A stretch of DNA of 64,000 nt, from contig BLAL01000037.1 of assembly GCA_015698045.1 (NCBI GenBank), positions 310,001-374,000 on the forward strand. The letters run 5' to 3'. Of the stretch, positions 1 through 12,705 are shown piece after piece. The stretch's first letter is position 1; each line of letters starts with the position of its first letter. The notes beneath the pieces are model-generated. The model was not told the origin of the DNA. It did not search any database and was given only the letters and a program-made list of their open reading frames with translations. The stretch is from Rhizophagus clarus. Taxonomy: Eukaryota > Glomeromycota > Glomeromycetes > Glomerales > Glomeraceae. A program made the translations under genes and the position numbers.

Positions 1-1
1 A

Positions 2-163
2 TTCAATCTCGCATACTGTAAATATACTTGTGTCAAAATCATGAAACGTGAGGGTTTTAAGGAGAGATTCTTGGAATTTATCGCGAAAGGATTAAAAAAT
101 GAGAAGTTTCATAATAAAATGCCATTATTCTATATTGGAAAAACTTGTACACCAAATAGTTAG
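2..163 (+). CDS. 3' end of an unrecognised gene (partial)
   Basis: The frame beginning at base 2 is open for 53 codons and stops with TAG at 161-163. It runs off the left edge, so no start is visible. The residues are mixed in composition (KREGFKERFLEFIAKGLK, then KMPLFYIGKTC), unlike the Asn/Lys/Ile/Phe-rich chance frames common in this AT-rich window. I do not recognise the family. It could be a terminal exon of a plus-strand gene or a chance frame. Sequence to the left would decide. Confidence 0.35.
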   Translation, partial: FNLAYCKYTCVKIMKREGFKERFLEFIAKGLKNEKFHNKMPLFYIGKTCTPNS

Positions 164-1172
164 AGTCACAATATGAAAAATTCATGTGATCTATTATTGA
201 ACAAACATGGATTTATTATGTTAATTCCATACATAGAATTTATCATAATCTCATGTTTCGGTTTTTTATAAATCCGTGAACAAAATGATTTATACTTTTT
301 CAGCTATTGGGAAGAATGAGGAGGATTGTGTAAAATTTTAAAAAAATTCATTGTAATTATTAATAATAGAAAAATGTGAAATGTGTAATCGTGTGTTTTA
401 ACGAGTGGTTAATATAAATAATACGAACAATTAAGTTCTTTGATGGTTTCATATAAAGCGAATGGTAGTGCTTTGCTTTTTATAACTCCGAACTATAATT
501 AAATATATTTTTCTTAGAACCTTGAAATCTTTCCTGCATCATGCACTAATATTTCATTGTTAGTGACCTGAATAATAACTCGTTTGTTTGATCTTCTTGG
601 TGCATCGTTTTCTTTATGCCAACAAGTAAATAATTACACAAAAGAATTAATTTTAGCAATCATTTGTTTGTGTTTGACTTGGCATAAAAAAAAAAAAATT
701 TTTTTTTTTTGGCCGGAATTAATTTGAAATTTTATTGTCTGAATTATATTTTTGTTTTTTTTTGGCTGCAAAAGTACATATTTATAATATTTATAACAAT
801 ATGTAATCAAAAATAGAATTTACTGTACATATAAAAATATAATACAGAAAATGATCAACAATCAAAATAAACAGATTTTAGAATCAGGCTTTTTTTTTTT
901 TCTCTTTTAAAAATAAATATTTCGTAATCAGGTTCTAGTTTGAGTAAATGATTTATTTTATCAGTTCATTTCATTGTATGCATAATTCCGTTAAAAGTAT
1001 GATTTTTTTTTTTGTTCATTTGATAAATATAAAAAGAACAATAATCTGTCTCAATACTGGTTTTCTATTTCGCAAATTCGTAAGATTTTATAATATTCCA
1101 TCATATTTTATTTTAATTTTAATTTTTCTTTGTTATTGAATAATCAAGTGAATTAATTAATTATTCGGAAAG
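164..1172. other. intergenic, nothing recognised
   Basis: AT-rich spacer with several homopolymer runs (for example near 688-710 and 890-902). A 63-codon plus frame at 948-1139 is Phe/Ile/Leu-rich with no motif and looks like chance. The last part must hold the promoter of the gene starting at 1173. Confidence 0.5.
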
Positions 1173-2437
1173 ATGGAGGAAAGCGTAGAAAATTATTTCA
1201 TAGTATTTTTATTTGGTCTTGGCACCATGGTAGGTTCATTAATTAAATTTATATTATTAATATTTTTTTTTTTTCTTTTTTTTCCCTTTAACGAATTTTT
1301 TTATCAAATTCCCTTTTCCAAACCAAATTCTTTCCTTCCTTCTTCAGATAACATTTCACAACACTGTCATTTCCATAAGAAAATATTTCGCGCGAAATTA
1401 TGGAAAAGTAACAGATATGCTTCGAATTATTTGTAACTACGGAAATCTTTGGAGATTCTTACTTTCTCTTGGATATTTTTTGACTCCATCGGATGTAACT
1501 CCTGACCCTTGTAAAGCATTAGGATATTTGTATTTAATTGGGTACCATTTGTTTCATTTATCTTTATTCTCATTCTTGCTATGGAATATTTATCGAATGT
1601 CATCCGAAAAAAAAGATCTTTGGTTGGGTATTGTGTTTCTCTTAATACAAACTTCACTCATAGTAAGTATTATGTTTACGCTTCGTTTACGCTTCGTTTA
1701 CGTTTACGTCATTTTTATTGCAGCTGCGCCAAACAATTTGAATAACACGTGACTTGATTGTTTAGATTCCGGAAATGATACTCGCTCAACCTTTAGTAAG
1801 CTTAAGAGCGACCGACTTTAATAATAATAAATTATTCCCATTAAGATATTGTGATTTAATATTTGGAACATATGATTATAGAATATGGTCAACGATTATT
1901 TTTGGATTTGTGATAATGTTTTACGTTATAGCACGACTCTCATACCTGGCAAAGAACCGAAGACGTTGCACAATTTCTAACGTACCAAGCAAATCAGATA
2001 ATAATAATACAACTACGTCAACTATGTCAACGACGACGTCGACGATTGTAGCAGCAAGACGTCCATTAACTTTATCAACAATTTATTGGTCATTAGCTTT
2101 AACGTTATTAACATTTATGTTAATGTGGCTTTCTTCCTCATTGGATGAGAAACCGGATAGAATCTTATTAGAAAATAATGATAGTAATATTTTTGGATTG
2201 GCTTATAAAAATTTATTGTATATTTTGATTTCTTATGTAATTACTAATTTGGATATTGAAAAAAGAAAGGATATTATATTTTATAGTTGTGGTGGAAGTG
2301 GAAGGGATGGCAGTGAAAATGTGAGAAATAGTGCTAATAAATTGGATGGTGAAGCTTGGGTTATTTGTTCAAAGAAAGAAAAGAAGAAAGATTCTACTAG
2401 TGAATCGGAAAATAATGAAATTTTTACTCAAGTTTAA
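1173..2437 (+). CDS. seven-segment membrane protein, GPCR-like layout
   Basis: Three exons join in phase 0: 1173-1229, 1348-1662 and 1766-2437, giving 347 aa. Donors are GTAGGT and GTAAGT; acceptors are TTCAG and TTTAG. About seven hydrophobic stretches can be seen: residues 8-28, about 42-62, 74-102, 110-132, about 163-185, about 225-248 and about 275-290. Between segments 5 and 6 lies a Ser/Thr/Asn-rich low-complexity loop (repeats of TTTS and STM). The tail is charged (KKEKKKDSTSESEN). Seven segments with a long third loop and a soluble tail suggest a receptor-like protein, but I see no family signature, so the role is inference only. A nearer acceptor at 1721-1723 was rejected because it gives an early stop. 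Confidence 0.75.
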
Positions 2438-3054
2438 CCTAAAAAAAAAAAAAAAAAAATAATTTGATATTATTCTTTTTGATAATGTTGTATTTTTTTG
2501 TATAATATATTCACTTTTTTAAAGAAAATTATAAATATTTATTAGGTTTAGTTTAAATATATATTTATTATTGAACGTATTTTTTAAAATTGTATGTAGA
2601 AAATTTTATTTATTATTAATTTATTTTTTTTATTGAATTTGTATTTTTATTATGGATTCTTGAAGGTCCATGAACAATGAACATTCCCAAAGTTTTTCTA
2701 TATTATCATTTTTTGACATAATGTACTTCGTTAACGAATAAATAACTTTTGAAAGTAGTCTAAAGTGCGAAATTCATTCAAAAAAATTATTACATCAAAT
2801 AAATATTCTATATATTTTTGTACAGTTTCACGGTATTTGGTCGAGTAAAATTTATAAAAAGAAATTTATTAATTTAATAATGAATTATTTAAATTACAAA
2901 CTAAGAAAATTTAATGTATAAATAAATAGAGATCCGTAAAATATTATTAATTTAACAAGTAATTAAGATCCATTTTATCTAAAAAACAAAGTAAATTATT
3001 AAAAACAACAGATAATAGTTATATTAAAAATTTAATATAGTTAAATTCTTACCA
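2438..3054. other. convergent intergenic spacer
   Basis: Spacer between the 3' ends of the membrane-protein gene and kinase A. It starts with an A-run at 2441-2459. At 2882-2906 it carries the conserved arm found after every kinase in this window (core AAATTACAAACTAAGA), about 150 bp beyond the stop of kinase A. Otherwise nothing is recognised. Confidence 0.6.
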
Positions 3055-5072
3055 TCAGAAAGAAATTTTCAATTCATCTCGTTCTAAATTAAGATTTTCA
3101 TCGTCACCTAAATTTTTTATAAGATTATTTTTCCATATTGACATACTAATATTTTACTTTAATTTTTAGAGATAATTACCTTTATTATTATTTAGCTTTA
3201 TTTTTTTGGAGTTAACGTATGATTCTTTCTCGTCATCTGATTTAAAACAAAAAATATTTCATTATTTATTGGTTTTTTCATAGATAATTAATTATTACAA
3301 AAATGACTTATTACCAACCATTAAAATAATTCCTTTTAGGTTTGCTGTCAACTTTTTTACGTTAAATTAAATAAGTTATTATTCATATATATAAGAAACT
3401 CAAAATTGTTGACCGTACCAGTGATCAATCCATCACGTAAATCAAAGTCAAGTTGTATACTATGATATGCTATTAAAAAAAAAAATTATATTTATATTAA
3501 TTTAATTTTTAATAATTAAAAAATTTTTCGGAATAATTATCAACCTTGTTCTTCTGTAAAAGAATAATAAATAAAAAAGTTAAATTAAAATGAAGTTAAG
3601 ATAAATAATAAACAATACTTAATTTTTTTACCTTTTGTTGCATTTCTTGGTTCTGGCATATTTTGAAACGTATAAACTTTACTGCTAAAAACTTCATCAG
3701 AAAAGGAATTAATAGAACTAGAATTTACATTAAAATTTGAATTCATTTGAAAATTGTCGCTTATTATCTGTTGTTGTTCGTTGTTATTTAGATAATATGA
3801 ATAAATATTACTTAGTTCTTTAATAAGAGTTATAGCATTAGGTCTTTTTGTTGGATCAGCATCCCAACATTGTTCCATTAATTCTTTATATTTTAAAGGA
3901 GTTCCTGGTATTATTTTAGGTCTCATCCCATTTATTATCTTTATTGCGAGATCATAGTTATGTTTACATAAAAAAGGTGGTTGACCAGATGAAATTTCCC
4001 ACATAAGAATGCCAATGCTATAAATATCAGATGCAAAAGTAGTTTCTTTTCCAGAAATAACTTCGGGTGCAATGTAAGGAAGATTTCCATATATACTATT
4101 TAATGGTTTATCAGGAGGTCCACAAAATCCAAGATCACTTATTCGGAATGTTTGAATCTTTTGCTGAAATAGCACATTTCCAGAATGCAAATCTCTATGA
4201 ATTGCACCTCCTTTATAGATTTGAGAGAGTGCCAAAGTAATATCATTAATTATTTGAATTCTTTCTTTCCATGTAAGTTTATTATAATTTTGTTGCAAGT
4301 ATTCTCTTAAATTTGCATTCATATATGACATTACAAGCATGAAATTTTCATCTGATGGATCTTTTGTTAAACCAAAACATTGAGCAATTCCTCCATATTT
4401 GTTACTTATAGATAAATGAGATTTACCCTATAAAAATTAATATATATTTATTTTATAATTTTATTTTGAATTATCTTGTCAAATACTTTTAAATTACATA
4501 CCTCCTCGAACCAACTTCTATTAGCACTTTCAATATTTTTTAACTTTTTAAGCACTACGTATTGCCTATTATTTCGGTTTAATTGTTTTTCTTTTGAATC
4601 CCATTCATAATAACGTCCATCAATCCAATATGCTTCATAAATTTCAGAGCATCCACCTTTAGTTAAATATTTAATATTTTGTAATTTGTTATATGGGATC
4701 CATTCTATTATTCTACATGGAACAAGTGTTTCCATTTGACATTGTTGTATTAAATTATCAATATCATTATTTCCAGATGTCCAGTTTAAAAAATTTGATT
4801 TTAAATAATTTCGAACACAAAGTTCACAAAATAATGTAGCTAAACATTCATCTTGACAATTTTCACAAATTCTTTTTGTTCCTTTATTATTACGAATTTT
4901 ACATCTATTATAATTTTTTTCTATTCTTTTTATTGCAGATGATTTTTTCTTTTTTTGTAAGAGATTCATCAGAACGTATAGTTTTTTGTAAATATTTATT
5001 TTGCTTGTCAATAGTATTATGAATATTATAATCTATTAATCTAAATGCTCTAAGATACGCAGCAGTTGCCAT
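3055..5072 (-). CDS. TKL-like protein kinase A, one homopolymer shift
   Basis: Minus-strand exons 4502-5072, 3632-4427, 3545-3553, 3419-3469, 3180-3236 and 3055-3107 share the layout of the other kinases but are the most divergent. Exon 1 holds the Cys motif (ICENC, then FCELC) and WTSGNNDID. Exon 2 holds the kinase core: HRDLHSGN, DLG in place of DFG, and APE. The tail exons are divergent and the microexon is 9 nt rather than 12. The start ATG at 5072 aligns with the family N-terminus. Exon 1 is 571 nt where a multiple of three is expected. The T-run at 4943-4948 (plus strand) holds one base too many, so the frame shifts after LTKKEK. This could be a sequencing error in a homopolymer or a real lesion. 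Everything after it is open. Confidence 0.8.
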
Positions 5073-5246
5073 AATAAAGTTTGGAAATAACCAGAAAATG
5101 AAAATAGTTTTTTAGAAATTTCTGTCCTGTATAAATAGAACACTAAAACCCGGGGCCGACGTTCGATGTTCGTTCCATAAAGAATACTTGTGATCTGTGT
5201 ACGGTTGCCTATCAGTTAATGAAATAATTATCCATAATGGAAGAAA

Positions 5247-5352
5247 CTTCCAATTCCCAATATACCAATAATGTTTATTCGTATTATTCTACATATATGG
5301 CAAGTATGCAAATCTATAGTATATGGAAATTTGGGAAGGTTGGAATTGGAAG
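5247..5352. repeat. small foldback repeat
   Basis: CTTCCAATTCC at 5247-5257 is mirrored by GGAATTGGAAG at about 5342-5352, with further imperfect pairing inside. It lies about 170 bp upstream of kinase A. It may be a very short inverted-repeat element; no target duplication was made out. Confidence 0.35.
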
Positions 5353-6505
5353 AATTGATCTTCCTGGTACACAAATTCTCTGAATTTTTTCTAAACATTA
5401 TCTATTGTTTTCAATAAACACATGAATAGATATATACGAAATCAGTTTTTTCGTTCATAAAAATAAATGGTTCTTGTATAAAGGAAAGAATCCTTATTGA
5501 GCTACTGTAGATTTTTTTTTTTTTAGATTCTTATATTTCTAGTTTAATGATTTTAGAAAATCAAAATCCGGGATCAGTAACTTGGGAAAATTCATAGTTT
5601 CAATCAGAATTATGAAATTAGGTTAGGGAGAACTTTTAAATTTAAAAGCTAAGATAGAAAATCATTAAATGGAATAGCAAGCATCATTCTTCTTTTAATT
5701 TAATAAACAGAATATGACCATTTTACATAAAATAATGATTATTCGAAATCTAATAAATTTACCAATATTTATATAAAAATCTTTAAAATCAGATTCACCT
5801 TACCCTTCTGAATGAATGAAGAGCGAAATATATCTTTTGACTTTACTAGTATGCGTACCGGCTCATATAATTATGGAATATCTTGTGGCATTAATTACGA
5901 GATAATATCGTTATTTATGGTATCGTCACAACAGGGTGAAAAAACAACTTTAACGAAACTGTTTTTTTCGCTTTATGCATCACTAACTCTTTTCAATTTC
6001 TTAGTCACGGACTGGTACTTCATTCTTCACAGCACCGAGGGTACCTACACTAACATAAGACGCTCTCAAGGACCAAACCGCATTGCGTAAGAATGTGAAG
6101 AGATTTTAGAGGTTATAGTTGGTTTGTTAAAGGATAGGGTGTCAGTTAGTGATGAACCCGCGACTAAGAAGCGTCGCGTGGAAAAAAAAATCAAGAAAAA
6201 AAATATAATCTTAATAGAAACATCATGTATACATAAATCCTACAGATTTCTGTAAGATGTTAAATCCAATTTCTTATAAAAACAATATAATGTATTTAAA
6301 GCAACTTGATAAACAAAGTTAGTTTATTTTATTTGCAGAAAATATTTTTAATTATATACATATTAGATTAAGTAAAAGAAAATAGGAGCAAAATAACATT
6401 ATAAATTTTCAGTCGACCCCATTAAAAAGAAACTAAAAAAATTATTACTTCGCGAGAAAAGAAAATCGTTGTTGATAATTTTATCGATAAAAAAAGTTAC
6501 CAAAT
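5353..6505. other. spacer with a possible decayed coding fragment
   Basis: A 92-codon plus frame at 5812-6090 has no recognised domain. After its stop, the same frame continues at 6091-6200 with ordinary-looking residues (EEILEVIVGLLKDR, then ATKKRRVEKK, a basic nuclear-signal-like run). This hints at an old gene or transposon remnant, but nothing firm can be named. Confidence 0.3.
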
Positions 6506-6634
6506 TTAGCATAATGTCATGCGAGTTTTAGCATTTTCTTCATCGGGAGTATCTAACTTATTAGATTTTAAGTTTTCACGAACTTCACGATCCGTTAGAG
6601 CAACAAGATCCATCATCGATGAAGGAAAATTCAT
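6506..6634 (-). CDS. possible small ORF or last exon, 42 aa
   Basis: An ATG at 6634 opens a 42-codon frame ending in TAA at 6506. It encodes MNFPSSMMDLVALTDREV and then a charged run (LDTPDEENAKTRM). The composition is balanced and acidic, unlike chance frames here, so it may be the end of a small gene or a remnant exon. I do not recognise it. Confidence 0.3.
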   Translation of the reverse strand: MNFPSSMMDLVALTDREVRENLKSNKLDTPDEENAKTRMTLC

Positions 6635-7079
6635 GGCTATCCGCCTTCGTCGGTTGGTAATGAATTGATTCTTTGATTATGGTCGCACAAGACGGAATTT
6701 CTCGTCCTAGCTATTGTATGTCTCCACGTTAGCGGACGAAATTAAGAAATCTTATTTTTTCATTTTTACTACTTATCCTGGGAACTTTCACTGGTCATGA
6801 AGGGCTACTGGGCTAATTTCATTTACTCGATAGCCCTATTATACCGCATTTTTGATTTTAATCTGAATGGATTTGAGACCAGATCGGGTATGATCATATG
6901 ACATTTCGACAAGAGATATTTACTGTATATTTATAAATATTCTCTGTTAGACATTAAAGATTTACGATATAAATGTTTAGTAACTTTTCTTTTAGCTTCA
7001 TTTTTTAATTCTTGTCGTTAAATATTAAAATCAAGAATTTATTACTAGATCTTTGGAGACGGAATTTTGCTATAATTTG
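6635..7079. other. intergenic, nothing recognised
   Basis: Mixed-composition spacer with somewhat higher GC around 6640-6900 than its surroundings. No open frame of note and no repeat structure was recognised. Confidence 0.4.
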
Positions 7080-7680
7080 CTGTATTCATTGTAAATTATT
7101 GTCTTTTGTTGTTCGTTTTAATAATTGATTCTTTTTAAAGAGTGCTTTTGTCGAATCAGCACCCAACATTGTTCCATTATTCAAAAGGAATTCCTGTTAC
7201 TATCTTTAGTGATTAATGAAAGGCGAATGCCTGGACAGAATTTCCCACATAAGCATACCGATACTATAAATATCAGGTTGTAGTTTCTTTTTTTAGTGAC
7301 AAATTCAAGTGTTATATAAAGATAATTATATTAATAGCTTATCAGCTGAATCGCAAATTCAAGATCACTGAGAACCGTATATTGAACCGTTGTCTAAATT
7401 GACAATATATTTTCAGAATACAAATCTCCGAGTTGCATTTCTTGGTAATGGATTATTGCAAATATTTTAACTTTATATTCACATGATCTATTACAAATAT
7501 ATAATTTCTATCACAACATTGTACTATTTACTCGTATTTGATACTTATAGTTTAAGTTTAAGTGAAACGTTCTTCGTTTAGTTCGTTGTAAAGAATTTTA
7601 TAAACTCTTTTCATAATAATTATTCAGAAATTCATCACCAAGAATAGCTTGTTGCCTAAAATATTATAGATATTAACGTA
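7080..7680 (-). pseudogene. decayed kinase-family fragment
   Basis: Scattered minus-strand similarity to the kinase family is visible. 7160-7185 matches the EQCWDADP segment, 7230-7275 the MWEISSGQ / SDIYSIGILM segment, and 7395-7440 the HRDLHSGN neighbourhood. 7625-7670 resembles the N-terminal exon near the KSLT motif. Many gaps and stops separate these pieces, so it is an old relic of a full gene in the orientation of kinase A. Confidence 0.6.
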
Positions 7681-10669
7681 TAATTATACAGTATTAATTG
7701 CATCATACTTTTCGAATCGCAGTCATAAAATTTTTGAAAACAATAATATTGGCTTTAATGATTTCTCAGTTAAAACGGTTAAAAGTTTTATGAAGGAAAA
7801 AAATGTATTGAACTACCCTATATTGAAAAAAATGACCACTTAAAATCATAAATTTCAGTCATTTCGACCATTTAAAAAAACGGTCGTTTCTTATAAAATT
7901 TTGATTCCTTTATTTATTGAAAACCAAAAAAAAAAAGAATGTAATATAAAAGTATTTTTTTTCGTGCTTGAATAGTTTTGAGAACAGCTGCTACGCAATT
8001 GAGCTTGATGAGTAAGTCTATTTGGTCAATTTAGTTAGTTTAATTTACCGAACCTATTTTCTTTATTTCTTTAAAATTTATATTATCGCCGTTATAGAAA
8101 ACACATCAATTCCATATTTTCTAGAGTTAGTTCTTCGGTATTACGTAATATCATCAGGTACGAAATGATATGACTGTAAAAGACTCTGATGTTATGTTAA
8201 TTTTCTTTTAAGCGATGAAAGTATGAATCTTATTAGTAATTTAAAAAATCGCGGAGGACGAAGTTTTTTAGATCTGAAGCTGATAACACTACCTTCATAT
8301 TCGCATTTCATCGGAATAATTATATGATCAAAGTCACATCACCTTCTGAACGTTCAGGAGTGTGTTGGTAAAAATACATCTAATTAATTAAGAAATCCTT
8401 ATCCTTATCTTTTATATCATATTCATAAGTATCAAAACTGTATTATCAATTTGGATTATCGACGGCTCTTGTAATTACATTAAATAATCCAATCGAGCAG
8501 CCTTTTGATTACGTTTAAAGATTGTCATTATTTAACTATTGATTGATTCACTCATTCAACGAAATTTCCAATTCTTCTCAATATTCTCATTGAAATCTAT
8601 TGCACTGATGATGTAAAACTGGCGATGTTGAATTTATTGATTTATTGATTAAAGATCCCATCACTTTGTCATTTCTTTGATTAAAACGCCATTCCGAAGC
8701 CACGTTTTAAATCTTTTTATTTTCAAGTTGGCGATGTTTAAACTTCAATTTTCTTTTCATCTTTGCAAGGTAGATTCGGTTAATAACGGCATCATTAGGG
8801 TTTGTATTCAGATTATGTCCCAAAAAATGGGTGCAGCAAACACTCGTTTATGGAACGTATTTCTATGATGATTTTCTGATGACTTTTCTGTCTTCTTCTG
8901 AACATTGTTTGACTTTATATCTTTTTGTGACCGTGATATAACTTCTATACCCATCTATTATTAGGGATGAACTTTTGAACTTTCTTTCAAAGCATTTATA
9001 TTCGTCTGCTCATAATATTCCGCATTTCATAATGAAACATTGGTCTCATCGATCACATTCTTGTGTTTCTTGCAACTCTGACATGACATGAAGCGCCTGG
9101 TATGGCGCAACCATAACGAGAATTTAATAAAAGCTTTCATATTACGATTATTAATGAAATTCTGTTTTCACTATAGGTTCTCTAATAATAGTTTCTTGGC
9201 CTATCAAAGTATTTTTGACTACTGTGTCCTTTGATATTGATAAATAATGATTATAAGAAAAAATGAAAAAGAAATTTGAGTTTTTGACGATTAGCGGGTG
9301 TATCCGTCTGTATATACAGTATATTCATTATAAATGTACATGATCTGATTAGCAAAATATTAAAATCGTACAATAAAGATGAGATAATAAAAGTAATGGA
9401 AACAAAGTTAGTAAAACAATGGAGATTGAAAAATTAAAGATGATAAAAGTAATGGAAGCTGAGAAACTAGAACTTAAAAAAGTTGACTGGAAAGAAAGAG
9501 ATCAATAGAATACATGCGTAGTATAAGAGATGCTTTAGAATTTTGGTGATCGCAGCTTCCTTTTCATATGCATATCAGCTGACATCAATGTACCAAATAC
9601 TCAAAATATGTCATTTCCATATCGGCTGATAATATAACGCACCAAATATTTAAAATAACGTCCTTTCCATATCAGCTGATACGTTGGTAATATTTTATAT
9701 CTGGTAACTCATAGGATCATGATGCCAATTATTTTGCTCATATTCGGCATGTGACGTCATTTATTGCCAGATAGATAATATGCATTACATATTATAGAGA
9801 TCACGGGTTTTACTTTATAATTACATTAAAAAATTAGATGAAAGATGAATAGAGCAATTATTAAATAATTCCAAATTTGCTTTAACGTTGATGTGGTATC
9901 CAATTTATCATGATCATTAAGGCTACCAGAGATATAACCATTATTAATATTTTGGTCAATATTTCATGATTGTTGACATGTGCCACTGTGTGACATAATG
10001 ACAGCCAATCATTTCACATTAACCTCCATATTGAATATTACGTGCCTAATAATTATATAATATTCATTTATTTGCTCTTAGCATCTAGTTTTTAAATATT
10101 AAAATTTTTTTTCTTTTCCATTTATCCGTGATAGATTCTATAAAAAAATAACTTCTCCGCTTTCATAGAACCAGTAGATAAAATTATTCAAAGACGAAGG
10201 CTTTGCTGATCTTTTAAAAAAACTTACAAAAATAATTTTCTTCGATTCAATGATGTTCAAAATGTGTGGTATGGACATGGTCAAGTTACGAGCAATGCAC
10301 AATTATAGTCCATGAGTGAAATTTTATCTCTAAGCGTTATCTTTGAATATTCCAAAATTTCATTGATATGAAACAATATAGGTAATTCCCTAGTACGAGA
10401 TATTCTTATAAGGTTAATAACATTCTAGGAGAATTTTTGGCAAAATTAATCAAATGCAAAACTGCTAAAACTATTTAATAATAATAATAAAACTAGTAAT
10501 TTCATATTTATTTTAATTAACCTTCTTCTTTTATCACAAATGTTATTGCTAAATATTAAAAATTATCACAATTTCCCATTCTATGATCGTAAGGACTAAT
10601 AATTAATTTAATTTATAAAATAATATAAATATAATAAATAACTAAGAAGTAATCTGACTAAATTTTGAT
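7681..10669. other. gene-poor stretch with decayed frames
   Basis: No intact gene was found. The 63-codon plus frame at 8677-8868 continues with stops to about 9230 and has moderately ordinary composition, so a decayed gene or transposon is possible but cannot be named. A short tandem repeat lies at 9545-9685. The rest is AT-rich spacer. Confidence 0.4.
9545..9685. repeat. tandem repeat of about 48 bp, near three copies
   Basis: A unit ending in CATATCAGCTGATA-like sequence recurs near 9570, 9630 and 9668. The last two units align along their whole length (ACCAAATA, then TTTCCATATC); the first is more diverged. It is a small minisatellite with no coding sense. Confidence 0.5.
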
Positions 10670-11400
10670 AACTTGTAAGTATCGTTTGGTTTTGGTTTAG
10701 GTAGCTTAATTTTTCAATTTTGTAACTATACCTTTATTTTTAATTGATTCCTTTGATAACTTAATCTGTTAGACCATTAATATTCTAAAGGAATTCCCGA
10801 TCTCATTCCACTTATTATTTCTCAAAATTTTCAATTAATAAGAGATGATTGTCTAGATGAAATTTCTCATGAGTATATCAAATTGCAAATTGCATCAATG
10901 GTATTTCATTTGTTACTTTAGATAATATAAATATTGATAATATTATTATAAAAGTATTTTTGAATCGCTTTTGAGATGCGTTTAAATTGCATACTTTCTC
11001 AAGCTAACATCTCTTTGCACTTTTTCATTTTTGAGCACTACAGAAGCCTTCTAGATTATTATATGGATTCATTCTACTATTTCTGAGATTATTGTCAATA
11101 TCATTATTTCGGATGTCCAATTTGAAAAATTAGATTTTAAATAATTTCGAATACAATGCTCACAGTATAATGCATGTAGCTAAACATCCATTACGACAAT
11201 TTCCACAAATTCTTTTTGTTCCCACATTATAAAGAAGTTTATAATAATCGATGTTTTATTCCTTTTATTGCTCATCTTTGTAAAAGATTCGTCAGCAAGA
11301 ATAAATTGTCTAAAATATTTTAAGTATTTTGAATATTATAACTATTAATGCGCATGCTCTATTAATTGCAGCACTCCTCGTTTTTATCGTTACTATTTTT
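10670..11400 (-). pseudogene. decayed kinase-family gene
   Basis: Minus-strand similarity to the kinases runs through most of the gene. The N-terminal segment lies near 11280-11380. The Cys-rich segment and WTSG-like region lie at 11080-11225, the exon 1 end near 11000-11040, and a compressed kinase core with the GTPLEYKE-like segment near 10780-10860. The SKPK tail lies near 10690. The middle of the catalytic domain is missing and frames are broken repeatedly. Exon 1 is better preserved than in the fragment at 7080-7680. Confidence 0.7.
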
Positions 11401-12705
11401 TAGTATCATAACGTTACAAGCAGTTATATTAGACGTACGCTAATTGAAATAAACATTTGGAAAAAAAAAGAAAATGAATTTGATATTAAAATTGAAATTT
11501 TATATACTTCGATATTAAAATTATGAAGATAGATGGGATAAATTTATTTATTTATTTAAGTAGTTTTAATGTCGCTCATTATATATATCACGTTTCCCAA
11601 CAGTTCGTCCGTGAATTTCCTTATCGATATTTTTATGGACGATATAGGATAAGCTGAAAAATCTTGTTTTCCTAGAAAAAAAAAAATTATTTAAAAAAAA
11701 TTTTAATAATGTATTCACAAAATCTTATATAATTACATCTGAATAATTGTTATATTGTGAACGTAAAAAGCATTGCTGAGATGCTTTAATGATATAATAA
11801 AAAGTAATTAATTAAATACTAAATATTATATCACGCCGGAACCGTGATGATAATATGATCGTGATTACATTGCGGAGACTAACGTCCTGTATACAATTTT
11901 TTTGTGGTCCTCATGATTTTTTTATTGATGGATAAAAAGTCTATTAATATTGTATAAATATTAGTTAAAAAAAGTATTATAAGTTTGCGTGTTATACATC
12001 ACGCAAAAAAAATTACTCATGAGTAATATATAATATATATTATTTCCTTACCTGTACTGTAATAATTTATATATTTGTCGAGTATTGTTATCCATATATT
12101 ATCAAACGTTTAAATATTTTACATAATTTTACAAATTTACCAATTTGAACAATTTCTTTAACAAAATAATTCAATGGAAATAATTTGATATTATGTATTT
12201 GTATTTGTAAACATTTGCAATGTATGTTTTACTAATATTTTTATTTTAAATAATCATTTAGAACGAAAAGCAAATATTATTTAATATCTATCTAATTTAC
12301 AATTTTTTAAAGTACATGAACGTAAAAGTAAAATCTACTAATTTGAACAATCGTGGTATAGTTAAATTATATCTGTGACGTAATAAGTAAAATTTCAACC
12401 GGCATTAAATAGAAATTTTGGCCAGAATTAGCGAAAATACGGTTTTACACTCTGAACCCGGACCCGGCTCGGAAAATTTTTGAGAACAGACAGTCGGCCC
12501 ATTGTAGACCTCTAATTCACTAATTGTAATCCATTAAAAATACTCGTTATGTTATTAATTTGAGTGATAATACGCTAATTTAGTTATTAAAATAAATTTT
12601 GATAATTTTTAGTAACACAAAAAAATCTATTGTAAATGAAAATATTATCATTCTTGTGCAATATAAATAATTTATTATCAAATTTCGAATCCCAATTTAA
12701 GTATA
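11401..12705. other. spacer, nothing recognised; end shared with other kinase units
   Basis: Very AT-rich with no open frame of note. From about 12590 the sequence begins to match the 3' flanks of kinases C and D (near 17130 and 21405), which marks the edge of the duplicated unit containing kinase B. Confidence 0.5.

Noticed and set aside
948-1139. 63-codon ORF before the membrane-protein gene
   Set aside because: Phe/Ile-rich composition with no motif; typical of chance in AT-rich DNA.
1724-1765. Acceptor at 1721-1723 for the last intron of the membrane-protein gene
   Set aside because: It puts an in-frame TGA six codons on; the acceptor at 1764-1765 keeps the frame.
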